Positions 42,462 to 53,617 are shown, numbered from the stretch's first letter. The stretch: DNA of 64,000 nucleotides from Mesostigma viride (GCA_009746045.1 RPFO01000359.1:504662-568661); one strand, 5' to 3'. A program made the numbers and translations. The notes: generated by a model from the letters alone, not told the origin.

Positions 42462-43289
42462 TTAATTAAACTCGTGCTCCCGTTGGGGAGTCACGGAGCA
42501 CCGAAGTGCTTTTAATCCCTGTGTGTGCACTACAGGAGAAAGGGCAGAGACCCCCAGTCTCCTTCATGCCAAAGGCATGCCACAGCTGCAATCGGGCGCG
42601 GCTAGCTAAAAGGACAGGCTAACGATCCGGCAAACTGTGGGTGCAATAAGACCCATGTGAGCATATCATAGCAAGGAGCGTGGGCAGGTAATCTGAACAT
42701 AGCCAGGGCGTGGCATGGCTGTACTAGGACTAGGCTAAGGCTATGGCTGGTTGTGTACCGTGCGTTGGCGGCACGTGACTAGGTGTGTTGGCACAGCTAG
42801 GCAACATTCTAGGCATGGCTGCCTTAGCGGCAGTGACGCCAATGGTTACAAGCTAGGGCTATTGCTATTCTAGCCCGCTGGGGGCGTCCACATCTTGTGG
42901 TTGATCATCAGGTCCCCGCCCCTCCAGTACACCTTGGGCTTGTGGGGGTCCTGCTTATGGCGGAGGTATTCCGGCCACCGGTCGCGTCGCTGCTGTTGCT
43001 GAGCGGGGGTGAGGTCGTCATCCAGCGTCCAGGTGAGGTCGTGCAACCGCTTGCGACGAGAGAGGAACCGCTGCTTATCCTCAGGGGAGGGGAAGGTGCA
43101 CAACGGTCCGAGCCCCGCCAAAAACGACCATCTTACTCCGTCACCAAATTGGCGCGAGATCCCGAAAATCTGGTGGGCGGGAAGGTGACGACGAGGCAAA
43201 AAGTCACGCAGCACCCATGGCGGCCGTGAAAATCCTAGCGACCGTCCTGAGAACACATTACGGACAGCGAATTGATTTTGAGCCTTCAT
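42462..43289 (-). mobile_element. LINE-C 3' part, minus strand
   Basis: Minus-strand LINE fragment: ORF1 C-terminus (43289-42870), a ~370-bp 3' UTR, AAGCACTTCGGTGCTCCG, then the tail A hairpin and (TTAA)n shared head-on with LINE-B copy 3. Its tail (GATTAAAAGCACTTCGGTGC) resembles the LINE-like edge of spacer S in the satellite block (about 1700-1760). Confidence 0.65.
42870..43289 (-). pseudogene. LINE-C ORF1, C-terminal RNA-binding domain
   Basis: 139 open codons ending in a stop. Residues ~70-139 read DKQRFLSRRKRLHDLTWTLD, DDLTPAQQQQRRDRWPEYLR and VYWRGGDLMINHKMW, i.e. the C-terminal domain of L1-type ORF1 proteins, clearly homologous to but diverged from LINE-B (DDDLTLAQQQRRRELWPTYLQ; VYWRGAVIHVDHKPW). 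The first ~40 residues are probably not part of the ancestral protein. Confidence 0.65.
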
Positions 43290-43299
43290 AACTCATCTA

Positions 43300-45960
43300 C
43301 TTCACGTAGATATTTTTTTATCCTAAAGAAATCGGTCCATTTTTTCAGGAAAACAGAAAAAGGGCGGGCATTTTCGCGAGGTCGGGTCAGGTCCGCTGCA
43401 TTTTGCAGTGGACCCCCAAAAAGTCACACCGGAAACTTATCGAAAACGGCGACAGTGTAGTTCAAGGTAAGCCGCTCGCACGGTTCTATGACTAATTCAA
43501 AAAATTTTGACCGAAAAACTTTTTGTTAAAACGACTGCCATTGTAAATGCCTCGTTGCCGCAGCAGTTGGAACTGCCGGGAGGGTGCGTGCGGGGCTGAT
43601 CATGGCAACGCACGTAAAAATATGCCACTCCCTCGTTTCTTTCATTTTTGTCATCCCATTTGCGCAGGGCGCTTCAACAACTTCTAGAGCGAAGCCCAGC
43701 CTGATTTTTTGCTGGCTCTGTAGTGTAGACCTGCGCTCATCACTGAATATCGCCTGCGATCGTTGCGAAATGAAGCATGAATACGCATTGCGCTGGTTGA
43801 GTCGACGCTGTACAGTGGAACCTGCTTTTTCGGCATCCGGATCCAAGGTAGGGTGAAGCCAGCCCCGTTCCCCTTCCAGATTTTCTGCCTGTCTCTTTCC
43901 CCGAGGCTCGTGAAAGCGCCTCGTTCATGTTACGCCGGACGCCTCGTCAAGCATCGCTGCTCGAGAGGGAGACGTAAGCCATGGCCAGCCTCCCCAAACA
44001 GCGTGATGTGCGCCTGTTCATTCTTCCAAGTGTAATTCATGGCGTAGGAAGCTGAGCCTGAAGGCAACAAACAGAAGGTACATGTCCTGTATTCAACAGT
44101 CAGCACATATAGGTGTGTTGATGTGCAACCCTGGAGCTTATCCAGCTTTCACAGGCCATACAACACGCTGCTGGGGCTCCACTTTAGCGGACCTGTTGGT
44201 AAGTATTTCAACCTCTTTCCTTGGCCAGATTATAATGCACCATGTTTATCAATGATGGGCGGCGTGTTCTGATCTGGGGCTGGGAGGCACGAAGAAACCA
44301 GGGGGGAGCCCAGGTATGTGAAGTGCGCAGATGTTGTTGCTGCCTTGGGAAACCCAGGATTCATTGCCCTTGTTACATTCAGATATGTTGAAGCAGGCTG
44401 AGAATTAAGTACTATACATGGAAGGGGGCTGATTTGTCTTTGATATGGTTGCTGCCTATGATGATGAATATTGTTGCGGGCACAACAGAGTGCACAATGG
44501 GCTTACAGCATTGCGTAAGAGGCATGAATCTCACCAGGACACCTTCTACGGGCTCACAACAACATCACAATAACGATTACCAAAGTGCTTGCTGCCACAC
44601 CACTGCCACATCACTCCCCACCACCCCAACACACCTACCACTGTTACGCCGTTGTTAGCAGTGCCACGATTGCATAGCAATACCAACATTCCTGTCGTTA
44701 GCATGGAGGACCACCAGGTGCATCGTGTGCGCATACCCATGTGACAGATATTATAGACTCCCACCAGGAGCAACGTCCACCACCATGAGTCTCGCCTGTT
44801 GGTGTAACTGCTGGCAGTGTCCCTACAACTCAGTATGGAATCTGCCATTAACGATAACGCCAGGCCCTGCACCATTGCTGCCACAATCTGCCATATTGAC
44901 TTCGCCCATCGCAGCCTTGATCGTGATTGCAGCCACAAGTTCCTGCCGGCCCTCTTCATCTCTTCTATCGTAGCACCAGAAACTGGGGCCACATTTAGCA
45001 GCATCGGCAGCTGACATAGCTGGCACCTGGCACAACAGATAATGCCAGTAGTATCAAAGAAGGCACCCTACTGCTCACCATTGCTATCAATCACTGGCAT
45101 GATCAATCTGTCACTACCACTTGCCAGCACCACAGAATATCATGACCTGGTGTGTTGCCACGGAAATCTGAATGGAGAGCTTTCACCACAAGCCCACCCC
45201 AATGAGTTGGTTTGCACACTACACCACTGTTGGCTGTACCGTGCCACCTGCCACATAAATTTCCCTTCCATCATGCAGCAGTAGCAACATAACCTCAAGG
45301 CTAGACCATAACGTCTATCTGCATAACGATAGCCTTCATGATCGCTGCCTCGTGCCACTGGCCATACTACTGCCATCTGCATTACTTTCTACCACATGTG
45401 CCACTCTCTTCTGCATCACTAGATCCCACTACTGCTGCCTGACCTGCCTGCTGCCAGCACCTTCGCTGGCATCTGCTCATGGCATGCCCATGGCCACATC
45501 CTCCATCTGCCGTGCATAGCCCATGCTTCACTAGGATTGGTAGTCCAGGGTGCACGATGAACAACACATAAAAAAATGCCCATGCACCTTTAGAAGATTG
45601 TTTGGCATGCGAGCTAGCTGGCTAGTTAATGTGCTAGAGATGTTAGATAGCAACTGCAAGCAAATGTAGTGTGCAGCCATGTTTGCTTCGAACCACTATT
45701 TGACTTGCCAACTAGTTGCTCTCTCTCAACACGCCCCACCATTGGAATGTTGGTAGTTAATACTATTGATGTATCAAAGAGACAACTGTTCATGTATTTC
45801 CATGATGAAGTGCATGCCACATGTATGGGTGGAGATAACCAAGTTGGAGTTCAACCTTACCTCAGCTCGTACTGTTATGGGGTATGAACTTGTAAGGAAA
45901 TATTATATGATGTTGGCTGCTGTCACGTGTCACTGTGACACATCGTCATCTGTGGTGTGA
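43300..45960. other. Long stretch without assigned gene
   Basis: About 2.7 kb. Frames of 60-150 codons exist on both strands (e.g. 44546-45004 minus, 43526-43846 minus) but none shows a domain, and the CCACCA/CTGCCAC-rich composition around 44560-45450 tends to give open frames by chance. TATCAAAGAGACAACT at ~45773 matches the end motif of repeat R. No other element recognised. Confidence 0.4.
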
Positions 45961-45964
45961 CTGA

Positions 45965-46500
45965 GGTAATACTTGGCAATCATGTTCAGCATGCTCTATT
46001 TAAATTGCATTAAAAATTTCAGCTCTGTCTGAACTCATTTGCGCTACCTGTGGTGCATTATATATCCAAATTTTGCGCGAGAGTGACGCGTGACAGCAGA
46101 ATCATGTAACTAGTTGGTGTTCAATCAAGGTGCAACTTTGCAGCCAGCCTGCAGATGTTGCAAGTAAAGTGTTTGCTTACTTCCAGCTTAATCTGAGCTC
46201 ATTTGCACTGTTGGGTGCATTTAATGATCCATAAAATGCTCCAAATGACCGTATTTGTGACGGTTGACAGCATAATTTCTGGCCATCCCATCTCTATTTC
46301 GGGTGCAACTTAGTACTTGAGCTGCATATGTTATATTTAATGTGTCTGCCCATTTCCAGGTCAAAACGACATTAATTGTGTTGTTTGTGGAATTAATTAT
46401 GAATAAAACTGGCAATTTCGGCGTTTTTTATGCTTTTGGACGTCACCATTCTGTGAGCACCAAGTGGCCAACCAAGGTGTGACTTGGCACAGTAAATCTG
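45965..46500. repeat. Relic ~172-bp satellite monomers (about 3)
   Basis: Blocks recur at ~172-bp spacing: GTGCAACTT near 46130 and 46302, then GTGTGACTT near 46474; TTACTTCCAG / CCATTTCCAG near 46178 and 46351; TGAACTCATTTG / TGAGCTCATTTG near 46031 and 46193. They align with diverged edge monomers of the 174-bp satellite (e.g. GCTTACAAGTTTCCAG and ATCTGAGTTCATTTG at 3431-3470). So a decayed outpost of the same satellite lies 35 kb from the main block. Confidence 0.6.
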
Positions 46501-46555
46501 GGTACCATGGAGAAGCCAGCCACCAAGTTTGACCATCATCCGAATATTAGTGCAG

Positions 46556-47510
46556 CTAGGAGGAGTAAGATGGGTGTTTTTTGGCACTTTCAGACCGTTG
46601 TGTGAGTAGGACTGGTGGGGGAGCCGCCTTGTCCCGTGAGTGGGGAAGGCGGTGGCACCCACGCAGTTCTACCTCACCTACCAGGCCCATGAGGGTAAGA
46701 AGCTGGTTCTTGAGCTCGTCAGCAAGAGAGGTTGACGTCTCACCTGGCTTCTGGGGGAAGCGACGTAGCACCACTCGGCACTCGCGGCGAGCGCGGTCGG
46801 TGACCTCCCGTTGCTGGGCCTGGCGGTGGTCCTCCAGCTCCTGGAGCTTTGTGGCGATGGCGTCGGTGGTGGAGGCGGTCGCTGACCGCAGCAGGTCCGC
46901 GTAGGAGAGCGGCGGGAGGTCGCCAGCATCCTGCCGGGGTGGCTGGGATGCAATGGTGGCCGTCTGCTCCGCTATCTTGGGGACCTGTGTGGCCAGGGCC
47001 TCGGTGTGGGCGGTGATGGCCTCAAGCTTCTTCAGGAGCACGCCACACTTGCCCTCCACCTGGTTAAGGCGAGAGACAAGTGCAGCATGCTTTTCCGAAG
47101 CCTGCGCCGCGGTGTGTAGCGCCGTGAACTGGGGTTGTAGCTTGTGGACGACCTTGGTTTCCACGTTGGAGACCCGGGCTTCCACCGTGTTGAGCGTGGT
47201 GTTCAGCGATGTCAGCTTCTCGGCCAGCGGCCAGGTCACGTGCTCCTCCAGCACTGCGCGGATGTCATCCTTGCAGAGGGAGGGAGCCGATGGGGCAGCC
47301 GGCTGTGCGAGGCTGGCGTTGATCGCTCTGGTGATGTCGCCGACGTTGCGCTGGTAGTGGCTGGTCAAGATAAACAGGCGTTGGCTTGGTTCGTCAAAGG
47401 TGTAGAGCCAGGACGTGTCGCGGTAGTCGATAGCCGCCCCCCCCTTCGGGGCCACGAAGAGCTTCCGTTCCTGTACGAGGAACTCGAGAGCGCCCATAAT
47501 GGCCCCCATG
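46556..47510 (-). pseudogene. LINE ORF1 protein (LINE-D), minus strand, 3'-truncated
   Basis: Open for ~318 codons from GALEFLVQERKLFVAP. N-terminal block ~10-70 (YRDTSWLYTFDEPSQRLF; HYQRNVGDITRAI); long coiled coil ~95-215 (TSLNTTLNTVEARVSNVETK; LVSRLNQVEGKCGVLLKKLE); then PPLSYADLLRSATAS, CRVVLRRFPQKPGETSTSL and VELRGCHRLPHSRDKAAPPP, the first part of an L1-type RNA-binding domain. It ends at SESAKKHP without the C-terminal domain. Apparent start codons at 47524 come from the adjoining plus-strand LINE-B UTR. A well-preserved ORF1 reading frame, probably younger than other copies. Confidence 0.75.
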
Positions 47511-47875
47511 GATGATGCCTTCATAATTTAGCCACGTACGCCCTGCCTATAATGGGACCCCATGGATGTCGCATTAAGAATTTAGCCATGCTATGCCATA
47601 TGCAGAGAAGTGCTCTCTGTCGAGAAGCCATGCCCTAGCTCTTGTATAGCCATGATGATCGTCCCCCACATGACATACTCCCCCTTAGCTGGGCATAGTG
47701 TGAAGATCATGAGGGTGCAGGTGCCCTGGTGCACCTAGAGCAAGGGTAGCTTACATTCCCACCCTTGCAGGAAGTAGCCCAGAATGTATTAAAAGCCATA
47801 TGCCCCTTCTGACTTCTCAGGGATATGTGCTACATGTACTCCCAACGGAGTTATGTTTCTAATTAATTAATCCAT
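47495..47875 (+). mobile_element. LINE-B-type 3' UTR with tail B
   Basis: Starts AATGGCCCCCATGGATGATG and ends TGTACTCCCAACGGAGTTAT, GTTTCTAATTAATTAAT. Same 3' UTR as 25523-26070. Preceded by an ORF1 in the opposite orientation, the layout of a 5'-inverted (twin-primed) LINE copy. Confidence 0.7.
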
Positions 47876-47997
47876 CCATCCATCGGGGTTAATGCTCCGT
47901 GACTCCCCAACGGGAGCACGAGTCTAATCAATTAAGTAATCGGGGTTAATGCTCCGTGACTCCCCACCGGGAGCACGAGTCTAATTAATTAATTAAT
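47870..47997 (+). repeat. Two tandem LINE-A tails
   Basis: (ATCC)3, then GGTTAATGCTCCGTGACTCC ... GAGCACGAGTCTAAT twice in a row, separated by CAATTAAGTAATCGG, and ending in (TTAA)n. The second copy has one base change (CCACCGGG). Confidence 0.85.
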
Positions 47998-48102
47998 AAA
48001 TAATTTTGAGCCGACAAGTCTAGCTCAAGTTATAAGGTTTTGCGTGCTAAAACCTGAACATACGCTAAAATTTTAATGAGGTTTTTCTTTGTATAAGGCC
48101 GC

Positions 48103-48354
48103 CTAGACATGATGTTTTCCATCCAAAAACCTAGAGTCTAATGAATAACGTTGTCCAGTTTTAAACATGTGGGCTAGCGTCTTGATCAAGTTGGGTCTCA
48201 AACTAATGCTGTTGTGGTGCTTGAACCAGTAAACTGCCACACGGTCTAGCAAGTTATAAGCCGTGAGACAACATCTGCCCTTTATTGCAGGGGAGCCATG
48301 CAACAAATATTCCACGCGGCCTTCCTCTTTGTCGATCCTGCTCATCGATATCAT
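48103..48354 (-). pseudogene. Repeated coding fragment of unknown family, copy 1
   Basis: 83 open codons on the minus strand with RVAVYWFKHHNSISLRPNLI followed by KTLAHMFKTGQ. A homologous piece lies at 59945-60113 (minus): AAVCWFNDHARISREPNLIR, then TLSHTMKTG. The conserved W-F, P-N-L-I and K-T-G suggest a real protein family amplified in the genome, likely from a transposon. Not recognised. Confidence 0.45.
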
Positions 48355-48576
48355 TAGTTAATTAATTATTAATTAGGAACAATTAACTCCGTTGGGAGTA
48401 TCTGTAGCACATAATATCCCTGAGAAGGGGCATATGGCTTTTAATACATTCTAGGCTACATCATGCAAGGGTGGGAATGTAAGCTAGTACCCTTGCTCTA
48501 GGTGCACCAGGGCACCGCCACCCTCATGATCTATCACGCTATGCCCAGCTAATGGGGAGCATGCATGCATGTCATG

Positions 48577-48912
48577 GGGGGCCTAGGCCTCTCCGTGGTT
48601 TGGAAGAAGATGATGGACAAGGCCAAGTGGGCCCAGGTCATAGAGGACAACGAGCCCCCCCCTGTGGGGAAGCGCCCGCGTGTGCAAACCCGTGGGAGGC
48701 ACGCCAGACAGCTCCCCTAGGGCATCGTTAGGCTGTCTAGATAGATGTTGTAGTTAGAATGCTGTTAGAATTGGACATCGTAGGTAGCGGATGTAGATAG
48801 ATTAGACGGGTAGGACTGTTTGCACCCATCCATCCATCCATCCATCCATCCATCCATCGGGGTTAATGCTCCGTGACTCCCCAACGGGAGCACGAGTCTA
48901 ATTAATTAATTA
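48577..48912 (+). mobile_element. 5'-truncated LINE-A copy with 12-bp target duplication
   Basis: 336 bp: last ORF2 codons ([20 protein letters not shown]...), stop, 3' UTR, (ATCC)7, hairpin, (TTAA)n. Perfect 12-bp duplication ATGCATGTCATG at 48565-48576 and 48913-48924. Excision restores the LINE-B 3' UTR. Frame open to the stop, so young. Confidence 0.9.
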
Positions 48913-49269
48913 ATGCATGTCATGTGGGGGAAGATCATCATGGCTATACATACAAGAGCTAGGGCATCATTGGCTTCTCAGCAGAGAGTAACTCACTGCA
49001 TGGGCACTGCTGCATAATAAAATAAAGCCAGGCATCATCTGGAGGGTGGCTCATCATAGGCACACATGTACACGACTAAAAATGCTAGGCCTCAGCTGGT
49101 ATAGTGCCTGTAGTAGGCGGGCATGTAAGTAAGTAAGTAAGTAAGTACTTGCGTGTCATGCGCAAAGGCATGCCTCGGAGTACTACTATGCTATTAAATC
49201 TTATTAGAAAAATAATTACACAAAAGTTTAAACAAATATCGTCTGCATCATGCGGGCATGTACAAGGCC

Positions 49270-49855
49270 ACTGTCTAACTATTCTACACTACTGCTGCTA
49301 TATTCCCCTAGGCTGGGGCTTCTGGAGTCGCTGGGGCCGCGGTGGTCGAGGGGGTCGCGTGCCAGGGCTTGTGGCCGACGTAGATGGCCGCCCCCTTCCA
49401 GTACACCTGCTGGCCCGCCTTGGTCTGCCGGACTGGGAGCTGGAGGTAGGTCGGCCATATAGCTCCCGTCGCCGTTGTTGCTGCGCCAGGGTCAAGTCGT
49501 CGTCAAAGGTGAAGTGAGTCTTCTCGAGCCGCTTGCGGCGTCTGAGAAACGAAATCTTGTCCACGGGGCTCTCAAAGATGAGAAGAAGCGGAGGCGCCCC
49601 TGCCTTACCCCGCGCGCGGGGGAGGCGGTGGGCGGTCCGGCTTCATCTCACGAAGGAGGCCCATGCGTGCAAGGACTATTTTGCTCTCAAACGCACGTGC
49701 AAGCTTCTCGGAATTCTCACCTTCCTCCATGTCGAAGTTCTTGACGATGGCGTTGCATGAGGCTGCGCTTGGCGAGCTCGGCCTCCTCGCGGAGGTCAAG
49801 CGTCTGCCGCTGGAGCTGGGCTGCGACGGCGGATTTGGTGGAGGTGGTATGTTGC
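49270..49855 (-). pseudogene. LINE-B ORF1 copy 4, C-terminal part
   Basis: Minus-strand RNA-binding domain: DKISFLRRRKRLEKTHFTFD and DDLTLAQQQRRREL, then VYW-type ending in the next frame. Continuous with the N-terminal part at 52469 once the TTAA element is removed. Confidence 0.65.
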
Positions 49856-49859
49856 TTAA

Positions 49860-52464
49860 CCCTTCAACTGTCAAAACTCGAACCACGAGAACGGACTGAG
49901 TTTGGGTATCTTTGTGCGCCTGAGAGTAACTAGCCAAATAACATTTTCTGGCCCACCCTTGGAACCAAGGATGCTTTTATATCAAATAATGTTTGGGAAA
50001 TTTGGTTGGTCACATATCCATGCCCTACACCTGCTAAAAATAGCACCCCCCTCAGGGGGGTACAGTGCACATGGGGTTGGAGACATATAAAACATGGGGT
50101 TGGAAACATCGTCGCGTCGCTGCCGCAACACGATGTTTTCTGGCATCCGCGGGCTTTTGGTTCCCGCCGCACATTTGAAAGTGCTGTCCTCCGGCTTTTT
50201 GCCTTTGCACCGTGTGCAGTTTCTTGGACGTTTGGAATCATGGCATGGCTAACGTGATGACTGACTAGCTAGACCTTTTCAGTGGTTTTCCATTTGCGGG
50301 TATTTCCTCGTAAATGGTGGGAGAGCGATCGCAGCAATGGTGCTCACCACTAGACACTCCCGGCCAGTTAGGCTCGAAACACACGCCCTGATCAAGCATG
50401 CTGTTTCCGGCCCCACCGTCTAGGTCATCTAGTCGCTCCACACGTAAGCCAGCCATAATTTCAATGCACAAGGATACACATTTCCATCACCATTCATCTT
50501 CATCATCCTGAACGACTCGAAAACGCGGAAAAGATAACGGCAGGCTCGAGCTACCATGGTCCGGATTCTCCCGATTTCTGGCCTGCGCTGGTTGTCTCTT
50601 TGATATATAATGCATTATCGACCATTTACACAAATCAGTTGGCCCTGGCCTTTTAAAGGCAGGTTATTATAATCATAGACATGCCATCAATGCATTCACA
50701 ACATGAAATGTCACAAAACTGTGGACGCTAGCTACAAAATGGCCAAAGCCAGCTGGCACCGTTATAACGGTGCCAGCTGGCAGGGGTATAAATGGTAGCA
50801 TAACAACACAAAACTTTATTCCAATTGGCATGAAACAACAAGGGATGCCCAATAGGGCATCATGCACCATACCCAGGTGATAAAACAAGAGACCATGCCA
50901 TATAACACATGCCAACATGCCGCAAGGGGCCAAAATGGCACTAGCGCGCGCGTGCGGTATACATAGCGCAAGACTAGCCAAGGGTGTAGCTAACTGTCAA
51001 TTGGGCTACCTGGCTATGTGCCAAACTACGGATTGCGCCTCTGGCCGGGTGCGCAGATCCTGCCTCCTACAAGGCCCTGTCAGCTGGGTGCCAGCTGCCA
51101 ACGTGCGGGTCGTGCGGCCATTGGCCTCAGCCCATGCGCGGCCAGCCGGGCTGCGGGCTGACAAGGGCTGCATGGCACGCTGGCGGCGGGCGTCGTCGTC
51201 GTCGAGGCCAGCCACTGGCCCAGCGTGGAAGCTGAGATAAGCCAGCATATAAGACACAAGACCATGCTAAAAAATAGGTGAAAGGCTCATTAATCAAGGC
51301 CTCAAGCGCGCGTCAAAGGGGTGGCGAGGAGCTACATCACTAACCCACCCGATGAATGACAAAACACCTCCACGTTCTTTGCAACAATAAAGAAAACAAA
51401 ATGAACAAGTTGGTAATGCTTCCATGCAAACAGGTATTGGGTATCTCCATGTTTGTCACATGCAATGGATGCAAAATCAGAAGGTGGGCGTTGGCCAGCA
51501 AAACAAGAAGCCATGCCTAAAACTGGTCAGAAAAGAACTTGTCTCGGGCTGTTTGAGCCAGGAAAAGCATTGGGTAATCACCTTTACCATATTACTAACC
51601 AATACCAACCGTTATCACGCTATTTCCGTTGCAGCCTCAGCTAACAGTGACCAAACATGGTCCAAAATCTGCTTGACCTGATGGTATTCCACAACTATGA
51701 CAAGCCGATGCGTAGAGGGAGCAAAACAACAAAATGACGATCACAAGCCCTCGATTATAACCCTGATATTAGTTATAAACGATAATACAACCATATACGG
51801 TTAACGGAACACGCTAGGAGGCTAGAACGTACTACCAGGTCGGAACAGCAGATTACCTTTCCTGCGGGAGCCAGCACGCCCGATTCATGGACGTAGCCTC
51901 GAGCCTTTCCTGGCTGCCAGTTCTAGCAAATCTGGTTGGTAACAACGTCAAAGGTTTATCCATGCGCAAATACCTCGAAAATTTCCGCCTAGCAACATGC
52001 AGCACTCGCACTGTCACCGCCTGGCCGCTGACATGATTTGCTGCGCCGACCAGCACCCCGATGACCCATCTACGCATCTTCAAACGTTCCATGGCTGGGG
52101 ATAAAACGTTTTTAGGACTTGAAAATCATGCCTACAAAATTTGAGTCCATTATGTCAAGCCATTCTCTCGTACCAGTCAGTTGCGTGCACCGCCATAGCC
52201 GTGCGCTTCAATATTTTTCATGCACGTCGGTCCCGTTGGACCATGGTACCCCCCTAACTTTGCTCAAGCATATCTCCCTGGCCAGGTGTCCAAAATACGG
52301 TCTGAATAGCGCCAGGCATAGCTTACGTCTAGATCTTTCGATCCCCCCAGGTTTGACCGTTAAATTATTATTGGCGCGGCGCCTGGTTCTGCCACAAACT
52401 CAGTCCGTTAGAGTGGCGCGAGTTCAACTGGCGCCACGAAAACGGACTCAGTACAGTTTAAGGG
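49860..52464. mobile_element. piggyBac-like TTAA element (2.6 kb) with empty sites elsewhere in the window
   Basis: TTAA at 49856-49859 and 52465-52468. Termini CCCTTCAACTGT at left and ACAGTTTAAGGG at right (CCCTTAAACTGT inverted), with inverted subterminal ACGGACTGAGTTTG blocks. Flanks TGC and GCA join to TGC-TTAA-GCA, the uninterrupted sequence in LINE-B copies at ~24673 and ~41845. Internally it carries repeat R copy 2 on the minus strand and otherwise no recognisable transposase; 50620-52460 is mostly non-coding. Confidence 0.85.
50115..50610 (-). repeat. Repeat R, copy 2
   Basis: Minus-strand copy starting ATCAAAGAGACAACCAGCGC at 50608 and ending near the Cys-containing block (AKAKSRRTALSNVRREPKAR in one frame). 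Inside the 2.6-kb TTAA element. Very similar to 18557-19075. Confidence 0.75.
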
Positions 52465-52468
52465 TTAA

Positions 52469-53361
52469 GCATGTCCGCCCAGGTCGTGATGGGAGTCCTG
52501 AGCATCGCCGGCCAGGCCAGCAGGGGCTGGCTTGGCGGGAATGTCCTTCACCGCCTGGGCGGTGAGGCCTGCGGTGTTCTGCAGGACCTCGATAGCGATG
52601 GCATTGTCCAAGTCCCGGGTTAAGACGCTGGTCGATGTCGCGGAGCTGGGCGGTGATGGCGTCGGAGGTGGGGGTGGTGGCGGTGGAGGAGGCGAGGACT
52701 GAGGGTGGAGGTGGCGGTGGAGATGGTCAAGAGGAGGTGAAGCTCGGCAGCCAGCGTGCTGCCCATGGCCGCCACATCTGCAGCGATGCCAGGGGCCACG
52801 TGCTGCTCGAGGGCCTCCTTGAGGAGTGAGCGGAAGGAGGATTCGGTTAAGGTGGTGGTGAGGGGCGTGGGGGGCCAAAGCTCCTTGAGGGAGCGGCCAA
52901 GGAGGCCGGGAGAAAAGGACGCGTAGCTGAAGGTGGGGGCGGCGGCATTTGAGGATGGTGTCGAAGGTGTGGGTGCGTCTCTGGAAAGCATCGGTGAGGC
53001 GGCCCTGATGGAAGAGTTGCTTGCACATCTCGAGAAGCGAGGCATACGATCCGAAAAACACGTAGCCTCAGGATCTTGTCGGGGTTGAGCGTGTCAAATA
53101 AGCCGGGCTGGCTGGCGTCAAAGACGGACGCTTAGTCCCAGGTCGGCTCGGCAGGGCGACTGCGCTTGGGTTCAGGCGACGCTGCTGGCGAGGCGAGCCC
53201 GAGAGGGGGCTGGGCGACCACTAGAGCTTGGCTAGTGGCGCCGCTGCCTTCTGGGCCGGTGGGCGAAGCTGCAGCTGGAGCTGCAGACGTATTTTCATTG
53301 CTCAGCGCAGCCGCCAGGCTGCGTTGCGTCGAGAGGCGTTTGCTCATCGTATATTGCGTAA
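52469..53361 (-). pseudogene. LINE-B ORF1 copy 4, N-terminal part
   Basis: Starts MSKRLSTQRSLAAALSNENT; then GSGATSQALVVAQPPLG and EPKRSRPAEP, a TAA break at ~53134, FFGSYASLLEMCKQLF, and a coiled-coil region with QNTAGLTAQAVKDIPAKPAP and TWADM. Breaks at GGHA-C exactly at the TTAA insertion. Confidence 0.7.
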
Positions 53362-53617
53362 CAGCTGCGGAAAATCATATCAGCCGTGTGCGTCGTAGAA
53401 AGACGCGTCGATTGTGATATTCACGGCTAAATTCGGTGCTCAAACGTGAAAGTTATGAGCTCCGCCGTCAGCCATGGCTACTCCTCGTGGCTCATATTGT
53501 TTCATCGATATCATGACAGTATACGTACAAAACTTCGAATCTGTCATGCCGGCTCCTCGGATCTGTCATGCTCCCATTGGTTAACTCGTAAAAAATATCC
53601 ATTTACCCGGAAAAGTT

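Larger units (their letters stand above)
48355..53490 (-). mobile_element. LINE-B copy 4, full length, minus strand, with two nested insertions
   Basis: 5' end at ~53490 (reverse complement of GAGGAGTAGCCATGG), 5' UTR, ORF1 (53361 down to ~49270), 3' UTR, tail B at ~48380 and TTAA run at 48355-48376. It is interrupted by a TTAA element (49860-52464) and a truncated LINE-A (48577-48912). Without them it is about 2.2 kb, with ORF1 but no ORF2. This copy defines the family as an ORF1-only LINE whose own 3' end is tail B. Confidence 0.75.

Noticed and set aside
43526-43846. Possible transposase-like frame on the minus strand
   Set aside because: I could not match any catalytic or DNA-binding motif; left as unassigned.
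44546-45004. Minus-strand frame of 152 codons
   Set aside because: No domain, no paralogue, and low-complexity CCACCA/TGCCAC composition favours chance openness.
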